From JAVBPP01 sp031549535 (GTDB lineage: Bacteria > Bacillota > Clostridia > Oscillospirales > Acutalibacteraceae): DNA of 28,031 nucleotides. The position numbers and the translations under genes are program-made. The stretch covers positions 1-28,031 of the forward strand of contig JAVBPP010000116.1 in the NCBI GenBank assembly GCA_031549535.1, in the 5' to 3' direction. The notes beneath the pieces are model-generated. The model was not told the DNA's origin, searched no databases, and saw nothing but the letters and a program-made list of their open reading frames with translations. This document shows positions 20,830 through 28,031 of the stretch, piece by piece (positions within the stretch are counted from its first letter, which is position 1; every line of letters begins with the position of its first letter).

Positions 20830-22014
20830 TTGCCAAAATATAAGTTTACGGCAAAATCCCTGGAAAATAAAACCGTCAAGGGTGAACTTGTCGCCCGTGA
20901 CCCGGAGCACCTGTATAAGCTGTTACAGGCGGAAAGCCTGGTTTTGCTCAAGAGCGATGAAATCGTGAGCAAGGTCGTAAAAAAGAAAATGAAGGCCAAG
21001 GATGTTTCGGAATTCTCCCGCCAAATTGCGGATATGGTGGATTCCGGCATTCCTGTTATCCGCGCCATCGGCATCATGAAGGAGCGCGATGTAAAGCCCA
21101 AGCAAAAGGAAATTTATGAAATCATTTATAAAAATGTTTCCAACGGCATGACGCTCTCCGAGGCCATGCGCCAGTGCGGCAGCGTCTACCCCGAGCTGTT
21201 CATCAACATGTATGCCTCCGGTGAATCCAGCGGCCAGCTGGAAATGACCGCGCGCAAGATGTTTGTGCACTATGATAAGGAGCACAAGCTCAACGCCAAG
21301 GTCAAGCAGGCCATGATGTACCCGATGATTCTTTCCATCTTGGTCGCAGGCGTTGTGCTGCTGCTGTTCACCTTTGTTTTGCCGCAGTTTTTTGAAATTT
21401 TTGAGGGTATGGAGCTGCCGCTGATTACCCGCATCGTCATGGGCATCAGCCACTTTGTCACCGGCAACTTTTTGTATATCCTCATCGGCGTTTTGGTAAC
21501 CATCGCCGGTGTGCAATACCTGCTTAAGGTGCCGAAGATTCGACTGGGCTATGACAAAGCAAAATTGAAAATGCCGGTTGTGGGCAAGCTGTTAAAAATC
21601 ATCTATACCGCTCGTTTCGCGCGGACACTTGCCTCCCTGTATACCAGCGGCATCAATTTGACGAACTGCTTGACGATTTGTTCCACGATAATCGGGAATA
21701 AATATATTGAATCCCAGTTTGCGCCCATGATCAAAGAGGTGCGCGACGGCGAGCCCCTCTCCAAGGTCACGGCGAAAATTATTGGTTTTGACGTCAAGCT
21801 GCCCTCCATGATGTTTATCGGCGAGGAATCCGGTCGCCTCTCCTCCATGCTGGAGACGGTTGCCGAAAGCTTTGACTTTGAGGCGGAGGCCGCCTCCGCG
21901 CGCATGGTCGGCCTCATGGAGCCAATTATGATAGTCGTCATGGCGGGTGTTATCGGGAGCATCATGATTTCCGTCATGCTGCCGCTGATGCAAACTTATA
22001 ATCAGATTAAATAA
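20830..22014 (+). CDS. pilC: Type IV pilus platform protein PilC
   Basis: Polytopic inner-membrane protein on which PilB and PilT act. There are two tandem T2SSF domains, roughly residues 55-180 and 260-385, each followed by a hydrophobic hairpin (VAGVVLLLFTFVLPQFF, then IMIVVMAGVIGSIMISVMLP). Recognisable motifs are FSRQIADMVDSGIPVIRAI, SGESSGQLEMTARKM and FIGEESGRLSSML. The 394 residues are normal. The start is TTG 20830: AGGAGG lies 9 nt upstream and no in-frame ATG is near. It begins 6 bp after pilD ends, with the Shine-Dalgarno inside the pilD 3' end, indicating translational coupling. Confidence 0.94.
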   Translation: MPKYKFTAKSLENKTVKGELVARDPEHLYKLLQAESLVLLKSDEIVSKVVKKKMKAKDVSEFSRQIADMVDSGIPVIRAIGIMKERDVKPKQKEIYEIIYKNVSNGMTLSEAMRQCGSVYPELFINMYASGESSGQLEMTARKMFVHYDKEHKLNAKVKQAMMYPMILSILVAGVVLLLFTFVLPQFFEIFEGMELPLITRIVMGISHFVTGNFLYILIGVLVTIAGVQYLLKVPKIRLGYDKAKLKMPVVGKLLKIIYTARFARTLASLYTSGINLTNCLTICSTIIGNKYIESQFAPMIKEVRDGEPLSKVTAKIIGFDVKLPSMMFIGEESGRLSSMLETVAESFDFEAEAASARMVGLMEPIMIVVMAGVIGSIMISVMLPLMQTYNQIK

Positions 22015-22040
22015 GCAGACTGTAACGCAAGAGGTGTGAA

Positions 22041-23447
22041 ATGGGCAACTCAATCTTTATCTCCAACAATCGCATCCAGGCCATGTCCCTGAAAAAAAAC
22101 GGACATGTCAAGGTGAACCAATACGTCAGCGCCGAGCTTTCCGGCCGCTCGATGATTAACGGCGTCATCACCAATGTGCAGGAGCTGGTCACCCAGCTGC
22201 AGGCGCTGCAGCAGCGCAATCCCGCCCTGTTTAAGGACGCGACCTTGACGATTGACGCGGGTTCCCTCGTCACCAGAAAAATTCAGGCCCCCCAGCTCAA
22301 CAAGCCGCAGTACGACAAGCTTGTGCAGGAAGAGCTGGCGGACCAAACAGCGGCCTATGAAGATATGCTCTATGACTACACCTTCCTCACAAAGGGGAAG
22401 AAGGGCGGCTCCATGCTGGCCTGTGCGGTCAACACTCCGTTTATCGAAACCTATATTCAAGTGTTTGAGCAGGCGGGCATCAAGCTCGCGGCCATTCATG
22501 TTGGGCTTGAAACCCTCATCAGCTTTGTTTCCGGTAATAAGGAGATGAATAAAGGCGTTATCGCCCTCAATGTTTTGGACGGCATCAACATGCTTTCCAT
22601 GATTTTTGAAAACGGGGAATATATCTTCTCCACCCGCACCCGGCTGTTGGGCGAAACCGAGGAGGAATACGCCGCCAGCATCGCCCAGAGCCTTTCCTCC
22701 CTCACGCAGTTCAACAAAAACATTTCCCAGGTGTTTTACATCGGTGCCTCTGACCGTTTGCTCTCCCTCATTAAAAATCAAATCATGATGGTTGAGTTGC
22801 CGCTGATTAACTACGATTTACTGAAAAAAGCGGGCAGTAGCATCGCCGTTTCAGAAGCCTGCCATTTCGCCTATCTGGAAGGCTTTGCGGATGCGAAATG
22901 CATGGATTTGCTGCGCCTGTATCAAAGCAAAAACAAAAAGCAGCGCAAGCCGCTGAACAAGCTATACTTGATTCCCGCAGTGTTTGCGGCACTTGTTGTG
23001 CTCGCCACAATCGGCCTGCGCGTCGGCGTGGCACTGGATAATAAGGAAATCAAGGAAATTAACGCCTATCTCGAGAGTGAAATTGTCAAAACGAAGATAG
23101 CCGAAATTGCCGCCATTGAAAAACAACAGGCGGAATATGAAGGCTTCTATAAGCTCTTTGACGAGGCGGAAAAATCCTTTGCGGAATATCCGCTCTTTAC
23201 GCAAGAGGACTACAAGGCGCTGTATGACAACGCCCAGGGCAAGGTGACAATCGGTGCTGTGAAATTTGATTCCGCGAAAAAAACGGTTGCGGTGAGTGCA
23301 CAGGCGGCATCGGAATTTGAGAGCGCCAATTACATTGCCCGCCTGAGCGGCAACGAGAAATTCAAGAATATCACCTACACCGGCTATTCCCAAAGTAGCC
23401 AGGGTGCCTACGGTTTTTCATTCACCATACTGCTTCCGGCGGAATAG
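22041..23447 (+). CDS. pilM: PilM-PilN fusion protein of the pilus alignment complex
   Basis: One 468-residue chain replaces two usual proteins. Residues 1-300 have the PilM layout (actin-like fold, cytoplasmic): VTRKIQAPQLNKPQYDKLVQEEL is the typical PilM segment and residues 125-165 match its second subdomain. A single membrane helix follows (about 308-332), and then a PilN-like extracytoplasmic part with a coiled coil (340-370) and a small ferredoxin-like domain. The usual phosphate-binding motifs are degenerate: the start reads SIFISNNRIQAM instead of a DxG motif, and the second site reads ALNVLDGINMLSM, so nucleotide binding is doubtful. Normally PilM binds the N-terminal tail of PilN, and here the link is covalent. 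It is 26 bp from pilC and 15 bp from the PilO gene. Confidence 0.85.
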   Translation: MGNSIFISNNRIQAMSLKKNGHVKVNQYVSAELSGRSMINGVITNVQELVTQLQALQQRNPALFKDATLTIDAGSLVTRKIQAPQLNKPQYDKLVQEELADQTAAYEDMLYDYTFLTKGKKGGSMLACAVNTPFIETYIQVFEQAGIKLAAIHVGLETLISFVSGNKEMNKGVIALNVLDGINMLSMIFENGEYIFSTRTRLLGETEEEYAASIAQSLSSLTQFNKNISQVFYIGASDRLLSLIKNQIMMVELPLINYDLLKKAGSSIAVSEACHFAYLEGFADAKCMDLLRLYQSKNKKQRKPLNKLYLIPAVFAALVVLATIGLRVGVALDNKEIKEINAYLESEIVKTKIAEIAAIEKQQAEYEGFYKLFDEAEKSFAEYPLFTQEDYKALYDNAQGKVTIGAVKFDSAKKTVAVSAQAASEFESANYIARLSGNEKFKNITYTGYSQSSQGAYGFSFTILLPAE

Positions 23448-23462
23448 AGGAGGGTTACGAAC

Positions 23463-24104
23463 ATGGAAAAAGGACTATCCAAACGAGAAAAAATGCTTAT
23501 GGCCATCTTGGGCGTCATTGTGCTGATTGCGGTTTCTCTGCAGTTTCTGCTTCTGCCGGCGTTTGCGGCAAAAACAGAATCCTCCGGCTTGCGTGAGGAT
23601 GCGCAGGCGCAGCAGGAGGAGATAGACAGCAAGCTCATGCAGCTGGAAAGTCTCAAATTGCTGCGCGACCAGTCGCGCGAGCGCGTGATGGAAAAGCAGA
23701 AGATATACCCTGTGCCAAACACCAACTATAAGTTGGATAAGGCCGTTACAGACCTCTGCGCCAGCGTGGGTATCAGCCCCAAAAGCTTGACGATAGGCGC
23801 GTCCCGCAACGCCATCTACGTTGACCCAAATGCAAAGGCCGAAGAGAAGAAGGAAACAGAGAAGCAGGCAAAGGATAAGGATTTAAGCAAGTCTGCCATG
23901 ATTATTACAACCGTAACGGTCAAAGCCCCCGCCACGCAGGAGCAGGTGCTTGCGCTGCTGAAAGCGGTGCAGAAGCAAAGTGACGTGCGCGTGAAGTCCA
24001 TCAGCTATTCCAATCCTTTGGACCAGAACGCGGCCATCAATTACATCTCCAGCGTGGAAGTGGTGTTTGATGTGTATATCCGCAATAAGATGGAGATGCA
24101 ATAA
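23463..24104 (+). CDS. pilO: PilO-like pilus alignment protein
   Basis: A 213-residue bitopic protein: short basic cytoplasmic start (MEKGLSKREK), one membrane helix (about 11-33), a coiled coil (40-75) and an extracytoplasmic domain of about 130 residues. This is the PilO architecture, and its position after the PilM-PilN fusion supports the call. The globular part is interrupted by a lysine- and glutamate-rich loop (residues 122-140, AEEKKETEKQAKDKD), longer than I would expect. It likely pairs with the PilN-like half of the fusion to couple the platform to the pilus. Sequence similarity in this family is weak, so the name rests on topology and order. GAGGAGG lies 7 nt before the start. Confidence 0.78.
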   Translation: MEKGLSKREKMLMAILGVIVLIAVSLQFLLLPAFAAKTESSGLREDAQAQQEEIDSKLMQLESLKLLRDQSRERVMEKQKIYPVPNTNYKLDKAVTDLCASVGISPKSLTIGASRNAIYVDPNAKAEEKKETEKQAKDKDLSKSAMIITTVTVKAPATQEQVLALLKAVQKQSDVRVKSISYSNPLDQNAAINYISSVEVVFDVYIRNKMEMQ

Positions 24105-24112
24105 GGAAGCCT

Positions 24113-24622
24113 ATGAGTAAGCAAGCGGCCAATAAAAAAGCAACCTTTGCGTTAATCGCCCTGCTGGTAGCGGCGGCGCTGCTTTCCGTGTCCTATGCGG
24201 GCTATAACGCCCTTAAGGATTTTCAAGATAAGCGGCGTAACGAGCAAATGGCGGGCGAAATTGTAGCTATTTTGGAGCAGACGCTGAAAGAGGCGACCAA
24301 GGTGGAGGTTGCACCGGAGGATGGAAAACCCGCCAACAGCAAGGTTATCCGTGTTCAAGACGGCCAGCTGTATTTGGATGACACGCTGCTATACGAAAAA
24401 ACGCTGGAGCATCAGCGAAAAGTCACCTGGAGTGTAACAGCTTCCCGCATCTCAATGCAGCTGCAAATTCATATTTTAAATGAAGATGGCCTGGTGTTGG
24501 CCAAAAAATCCGGTGAAATATGGATGAATAACCTTCAGCTTTTTCACAGGACGATTGAGGGAGAGACCCGTACAAGTGTTGTGAACCCCCAGATTTCTTT
24601 CGAAGAGGATATGACGTCATAG
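24113..24622 (+). CDS. Putative non-canonical minor pilin or pilus accessory protein
   Basis: A 169-residue last gene of the pilus operon, starting 8 bp after pilO. It has a basic start (MSKQAANKK), one hydrophobic helix (about 11-31), a helical stretch with LKDFQDKRRNEQMAGEIVAIL, and a beta-rich C-terminal part. The overall shape is that of a minor pseudopilin of GspJ/ComGF type. However, KKATFALIALL lacks the Gly at the cleavage site and the Glu at +5 of true prepilins, so processing by PilD is uncertain; Ala could stand at -1. GGAAG is 5 nt before ATG. It could instead be a bitopic PilP- or PilX-like partner. No specific family is recognised. Confidence 0.65.
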   Translation: MSKQAANKKATFALIALLVAAALLSVSYAGYNALKDFQDKRRNEQMAGEIVAILEQTLKEATKVEVAPEDGKPANSKVIRVQDGQLYLDDTLLYEKTLEHQRKVTWSVTASRISMQLQIHILNEDGLVLAKKSGEIWMNNLQLFHRTIEGETRTSVVNPQISFEEDMTS

Positions 24623-24641
24623 TACCAATTGGTGTTAGAAT

Positions 24642-24692
24642 AAAAAAATCCGCGAAAAAGCTTTTCTGTATGGCTTTTTCGCGGATATTTTT
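24642..24692. terminator. Bidirectional terminator between the pilus operon and pckG
   Basis: A perfect 14-bp stem (24648-24661 with 24673-24686) is flanked by seven A on the left and by ATTTTTA on the right, giving U-tracts on both strands. It lies between the last pilus gene (ends 24622) and the convergent PEP carboxykinase gene (ends 24705), so it can end transcription from either side. Confidence 0.92.
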
Positions 24693-24704
24693 ATGAAGTT
24701 GGTA

Positions 24705-26486
24705 TTATGCCAAATTTTCCTTCAGCTTTGCAAGCTCTTCGGCGAGTGCGGTGGGGAGGGTGCTGCCGATACTGGCGTAAAATTCCTCAATGCCCGCAAT
24801 CTCCTGTTTCCACAGCTCTGGGTCAACGGAGAGAATCTCTTTTAGCTGGGCTGCACTGACCTCATCCTCAAGGCCCTTGAGGTTCAAATCTTCAGCCTTG
24901 GGCACATAGCCGATTGCAGTCATGTCTGCATCCACCTTGCCCTCGCAGCGGTCAATAATCCAATCCAGCACGCGCATATTATCGCCGAAACCCGGCCACA
25001 GGAAGTTGCCGTCATCGTCTTTGCGGAACCAGTTGACGTTGAAAATCTTGGGCGCTTTGTCCGCGTCCAACGTTTTGCCGATATCAATCCAGTGCTGCCA
25101 GTAGTCGCCCATGTTATAGCCGCAGAAGGGTAGCATCGCCATGGGGTCGCGGCGCACCACTCCCACCGCGCCGGCGGCGGCGGCCGTGGTTTCAGAACCC
25201 ATGATGGAGCCTACGAACACGCCGTTGTTCCAATCCGTGGATTGGTAAACCAGCGGAGCGAGCTTGGCTCTTCTGCCGCCGAACACAAAGGCGGAAATCG
25301 GCACACCCTGCGGATTTTCAAACTCGCTGGAGATGCAGGGGCAATTTTTCGCGGGGGCGGCGAAACGGCTGTTGGGATGTGCGCCGGGAACCTGGGCTTC
25401 CTTGCCGTTCCAGGGGTTGCCCTTCCAATCCACTGCGTTTGCGGGCGGGTTTTTGTCAAGTCCCTCCCACCAAACGGTGTTGTCGTCTAAGTTATGCACC
25501 ACGTTGGTGAAAATCGTGCCGGATTTTGTGGAAGCCAGCGCGTTATAGTTGGATTTTTCGTTTGTGCCGGGAGCAACACCGAAAAAGCCGTTTTCCGGAT
25601 TGATGGCGTAGAGCCTGCCGTCCGCACCCTTGCGTATCCAAGCAATGTCGTCGCCCACGCACCAGACCTTATAGCCCTGATCCTTATAGATTTCAGGCGG
25701 AATGAGCATGGCGAGATTCGTTTTGCCGCAGGCGGAGGGGAATGCGGCGCAGATATATTTCACTTCCCCTTGCGGGTTTTCGATGCCAAGAATGAGCATA
25801 TGCTCCGCCTGCCACTGCTCCTTATAACCCTGATAAGAGGCAATCCGCAGTGCAAAGCACTTTTTGCCCAGCAGCACGTTTCCACCGTAACCGGAGTTGA
25901 CGGAAATGATGGTGTTATCCTGCGGGAAATGGCAGATATAGCGCTTTTCTTCATCAATGTCGCACTTGCAGTGCAGGCCGCGTACCCAGTCATCGCTGTC
26001 GCCCAGGGCGTCAAAAACGGCCTTGCCGATGCGGGTCATGATGGCCATGTTCAATACAACATAAATGGAATCCGTCAGTTCTACACCCGCCTTAGAAAGG
26101 GGGGAACCGATGGGCCCCATGGAGTAGGGGATAACATACATGGTGCGGCCTTTGTAAGCGTCCTTGGCGATGCCCTGCAGCATGGTATAGGCCTCATCCG
26201 GGGCCATCCAGTTGTTGGTGGGGCCGGCCTCCTGCTTGGTGGGGGTGCAGATAAACGTGCGGTGCTCCACACGTGCAACGTCATTCACAGCGGTGTTGTG
26301 CAGGTAGCAATCCGGCAGCTTCTCCTCGTTTAGCTTTAAAATTTCACCTGATTTGCAAGCTTGCTCCTTCAAACTCGCAATTTGCGCCTCGCTGCCGTCA
26401 ATCCAAACGACCTGCTCCGGCGAGACAAGCGCAATTTGCTCTTCGACCCAACGCAAGACGGTTGGGTTCTTCGTCAATGTTTCCAT
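24705..26486 (-). CDS. pckG: Phosphoenolpyruvate carboxykinase (GTP)
   Basis: Cytoplasmic enzyme interconverting oxaloacetate plus GTP with phosphoenolpyruvate, CO2 and GDP. In anaerobes it may run in the CO2-fixing direction during fermentation. The GTP class, not the ATP class, is shown by the N-terminal layout, MYVIPYSMGPIGSP, the P-loop FPSACGKTN (249-257) with the reactive cysteine C253, kinase motif 2 VGDDIAWI (277-284), NPENGFFGVAPGT, and GRRAKLAPLVYQ. The 593 residues are typical. The start at 26486 has AAAGGAG 6 nt upstream. It is probably monocistronic, with its own promoter and a shared bidirectional terminator. Confidence 0.96.
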   Translation of the reverse strand: METLTKNPTVLRWVEEQIALVSPEQVVWIDGSEAQIASLKEQACKSGEILKLNEEKLPDCYLHNTAVNDVARVEHRTFICTPTKQEAGPTNNWMAPDEAYTMLQGIAKDAYKGRTMYVIPYSMGPIGSPLSKAGVELTDSIYVVLNMAIMTRIGKAVFDALGDSDDWVRGLHCKCDIDEEKRYICHFPQDNTIISVNSGYGGNVLLGKKCFALRIASYQGYKEQWQAEHMLILGIENPQGEVKYICAAFPSACGKTNLAMLIPPEIYKDQGYKVWCVGDDIAWIRKGADGRLYAINPENGFFGVAPGTNEKSNYNALASTKSGTIFTNVVHNLDDNTVWWEGLDKNPPANAVDWKGNPWNGKEAQVPGAHPNSRFAAPAKNCPCISSEFENPQGVPISAFVFGGRRAKLAPLVYQSTDWNNGVFVGSIMGSETTAAAAGAVGVVRRDPMAMLPFCGYNMGDYWQHWIDIGKTLDADKAPKIFNVNWFRKDDDGNFLWPGFGDNMRVLDWIIDRCEGKVDADMTAIGYVPKAEDLNLKGLEDEVSAAQLKEILSVDPELWKQEIAGIEEFYASIGSTLPTALAEELAKLKENLA

Positions 26487-26533
26487 ACAGGGCTCCTTTC
26501 AACTCAATCGGCTTTTTATGTGCTTAATTTTAT

Positions 26534-26572
26534 ATTATAGGCAAAGCAGTTCGGCATTTCATGAACGAAATG
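26534..26572 (-). promoter_or_regulatory. pckG promoter with an inverted repeat at the -35 position
   Basis: A perfect TATAAT on the minus strand (26534-26539) lies about 50 bp before the pckG start. The -35 region (near 26557-26562) is poor. It is covered by the inverted repeat CATTTC-N6-GAAATG (26555-26572), whose centre holds TTCATGAA. A weak -35 covered by a dyad suggests control by a transcription factor, identity unknown. Confidence 0.5.
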
Positions 26573-26666
26573 TGAACATTTATAAACTTTTCTGTTTTAA
26601 CAAAGTATGAGTCAATTTGTGTTCTATTTTCAGCCGTTATACCCAATGCGTCACCTGTGAATGGCG

Positions 26667-26704
26667 CAAAAAGAAAAATGCAAGACGGGTTGTTTCATCT
26701 TGCA
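26667..26704 (-). terminator. Intrinsic terminator after the creatininase-family gene
   Basis: On the minus strand, TGCAAGA (26704-26698) pairs with TCTTGCA (26685-26679) around a 12-nt loop and is followed by TTTTTCTTTTT. It lies 24 bp past the stop codon of the creatininase-family gene, separating it from pckG. Confidence 0.75.
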
Positions 26705-26727
26705 AATTAGAACAGCGCATAAAAACG

Positions 26728-27432
26728 TCAAAAATGGACGAAATCCAAATTTAAGTAATCTGTCACCATTTTATCAATCATGCGCTCGGTAAGCAATTTT
26801 CCCTTTTCGGCGGTAGCGCTTGAGGGAAAGCCTAAGCAGCCCACGTAGCCGTTCGGCGCAGCTTGCACACGATGGAATAAGTAATCTTCAAAAACACTAT
26901 ATGGAACATCCTGTTCCCGGATACAGGACATTTTAACCCTTTCCGGGTATAGATAAAGCGCTATTGAGGTTTCTGCTTCACAAGCGTGCCGCATTGTTGT
27001 TTGATTTTCCAGCACATCTGAATATTCAATTTCATAGGGTTCCAGTAAAAAGATATCTCTTCCTAAATTCGACAGTGCTTCGAGATGGAAGGGATCGCCG
27101 TGAAAAGTCAATATAACAAAATTTTGAAACCCTTGGGAACGCCACCAATCTGTAATGGACAGGATAGTTCCGCTAAGAAGTTCGCCTGTCAAAGAGGTGG
27201 TGCCGGGCAATAGTCGGTCGCAGGGTAGGTTTACGCCATAGTTAACGGTTGGCGCAATGAGACAGCCTGTTCTTTTCGAAAGAATATCTGCAAAATACTC
27301 AACAACTAAAATGTCATTGTTTAGTGGAAGATGATATCCATGCTGCTCGCAGGTGCCTGCGGGGATAATTAGCACGTTATTATTTTGCAAGTGGGTTTTT
27401 ACCTCGTCAAAAGTCATATCGGCCATTTTCAT
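26728..27432 (-). CDS. Creatininase/creatinine amidohydrolase family protein
   Basis: A 234-residue metal-dependent amidohydrolase fold. Family motifs are the N-terminal PAGTCEQHGYHLPLNNDI (Glu, His and Asp metal ligands of the usual EQHGPHLP..TD pattern), a degenerate NHGGN-like segment reading TFHGDPFHLEAL, and HACEAETSIAL, corresponding to HAGExETS. The metal ligands are thus present, although the central motif is unusual. Members act on creatinine, on pterin or flavin precursors, or in mycofactocin maturation; no partner genes for those pathways are here, so the substrate is unknown. GGAGG lies 9 nt before ATG. It follows uvrA by 51 bp on the same strand and ends before its own terminator. 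Confidence 0.8.
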   Translation of the reverse strand: MKMADMTFDEVKTHLQNNNVLIIPAGTCEQHGYHLPLNNDILVVEYFADILSKRTGCLIAPTVNYGVNLPCDRLLPGTTSLTGELLSGTILSITDWWRSQGFQNFVILTFHGDPFHLEALSNLGRDIFLLEPYEIEYSDVLENQTTMRHACEAETSIALYLYPERVKMSCIREQDVPYSVFEDYLFHRVQAAPNGYVGCLGFPSSATAEKGKLLTERMIDKMVTDYLNLDFVHF

Positions 27433-27483
27433 ATGACGATGCCTCCATTCCTTATACCAATGGTATTACAGCGCACAGGCCTC

Positions 27484-28031
27484 TTATGCCATTGCGTCAA
27501 AATCCGACTGCAAGGCCTTCGCCAGATATTGCCCGGTGAAGGATTCCTTGACCTTCGCTACCTGCTCCGGTGTACCCTGGGCGACGATTTGCCCGCCGCG
27601 GTCTCCGCCGTGGGGGCCGAGGTCAATGATGTAGTCCGCGGTTTTGATTACATCCAGATTGTGTTCAATCACCAAAACGCTGTTGCCCGCATCCACAAGC
27701 TGCTGCAGCACCTCGATTAAGCGGTGCACATCCGCCGTGTGCAGGCCGGTGGTGGGCTCGTCCAGAATATAAATCGTTTTGCCGGTGGAGCGTTTGGAAA
27801 GCTCGGTGGAGAGCTTTACCCGCTGTGCCTCGCCGCCGGAAAGGGTGGTGGCGGGTTGGCCGACCTTCACATAGCCCAGCCCCACGTCATACAGAGTTTT
27901 GAGCTTGCGGTGGATTTTTGGAATGCTTTCAAAGAAATGCATCGCCTCCTCCACCGTCATTTCCAAAACCTGGTGGATATTCTTGTCCTTATATTTGATT
28001 TCCAGCGTTTCGCGGTTGTAGCGCGCGCCTT
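27484..28031 (-). CDS. uvrA: Excinuclease ABC subunit A, C-terminal part (cut by window edge)
   Basis: The DNA-damage recognition ATPase of nucleotide excision repair; only about 180 C-terminal residues are inside the window and the frame is still open at 28031. Visible parts are the end of the zinc/insertion region (RYNRETLEIKYKDKNIHQVLEMTVEEAMHFF), the second ABC signature TTLSGGEAQRVKLSTEL, Walker B TIYILDEPTTGLH, the H-loop VIEHNLDVIK, and the typical tail DLGPHGGDRGGQIVAQGTPE. The stop is TAA at 27486-27484. The truncation is only due to the window boundary. uvrB is usually a neighbour and is not on the downstream side here. Confidence 0.97.
   Translation of the reverse strand, partial: GARYNRETLEIKYKDKNIHQVLEMTVEEAMHFFESIPKIHRKLKTLYDVGLGYVKVGQPATTLSGGEAQRVKLSTELSKRSTGKTIYILDEPTTGLHTADVHRLIEVLQQLVDAGNSVLVIEHNLDVIKTADYIIDLGPHGGDRGGQIVAQGTPEQVAKVKESFTGQYLAKALQSDFDAMA

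Overview
The window looks like chromosomal DNA from an anaerobic, endospore-forming, Gram-positive (monoderm) member of the Clostridia, probably close to the gut-type Oscillospirales. The basis is the spoIVB-spo0A pair, the IreB protein next to it, Shine-Dalgarno sites that are almost all GGAGG-like, a type IV pilus locus without an outer-membrane secretin, and intergenic repeats of the GC-rich type that I associate with this group. Assignment below class level is inference. No rRNA, tRNA, CRISPR array, prophage or intact insertion sequence was seen.

Layout. 177-4797: four unlinked units: NagA amino-sugar deacetylase, a secernin-like C69 peptidase, a 5'-truncated methyltransferase remnant on the minus strand that still has its terminator, and a secreted PHP-fold metallo-hydrolase with a very good sigma-A promoter. 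5063-7168: a HelD-like helicase. 7171-7553: a compact unit made of a helically phased repeat array, a 30-residue membrane or secreted peptide gene, and a branched structured RNA ending in a strong terminator. 7555-8482 (minus): a zinc-ribbon membrane protein and a DUF2752 protein. 8608-8784: a 177-bp, nearly self-complementary element just in front of spoIVB. 8846-11819: spoIVB, spo0A, ireB and a conserved small protein of unknown function. 11905-15770 (minus): a GH4 glycosidase and a large two-domain enzyme (TagB/TagF-like plus GT4 glycosyltransferase) for cell-envelope polymers.

15771-24622: a palindrome-rich regulatory region, then a type IV pilus operon pilB-pilT-pilin-(tandem repeats)-pilD-pilC-pilMN fusion-pilO-orf. 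ATPases, major pilin, prepilin peptidase, platform protein and alignment proteins are all present, which would suffice for a monoderm pilus, although canonical minor pilins are missing. The PilB N-terminus carries two MshEN-type motifs, suggesting control by cyclic di-GMP. A bidirectional terminator separates this operon from convergent minus-strand genes: GTP-type PEP carboxykinase, a creatininase-family amidohydrolase and the C-terminal part of UvrA, which runs off the right edge.

The regions most likely to hold something undescribed are the peptide/repeat/RNA unit at 7171-7553, the palindromic region at 15860-16190 in front of the pilus genes, and the pilus operon itself (PilM-PilN fusion with a degenerate nucleotide site, a 20-bp palindrome before the pilin gene, and a last gene resembling an unprocessed minor pilin).
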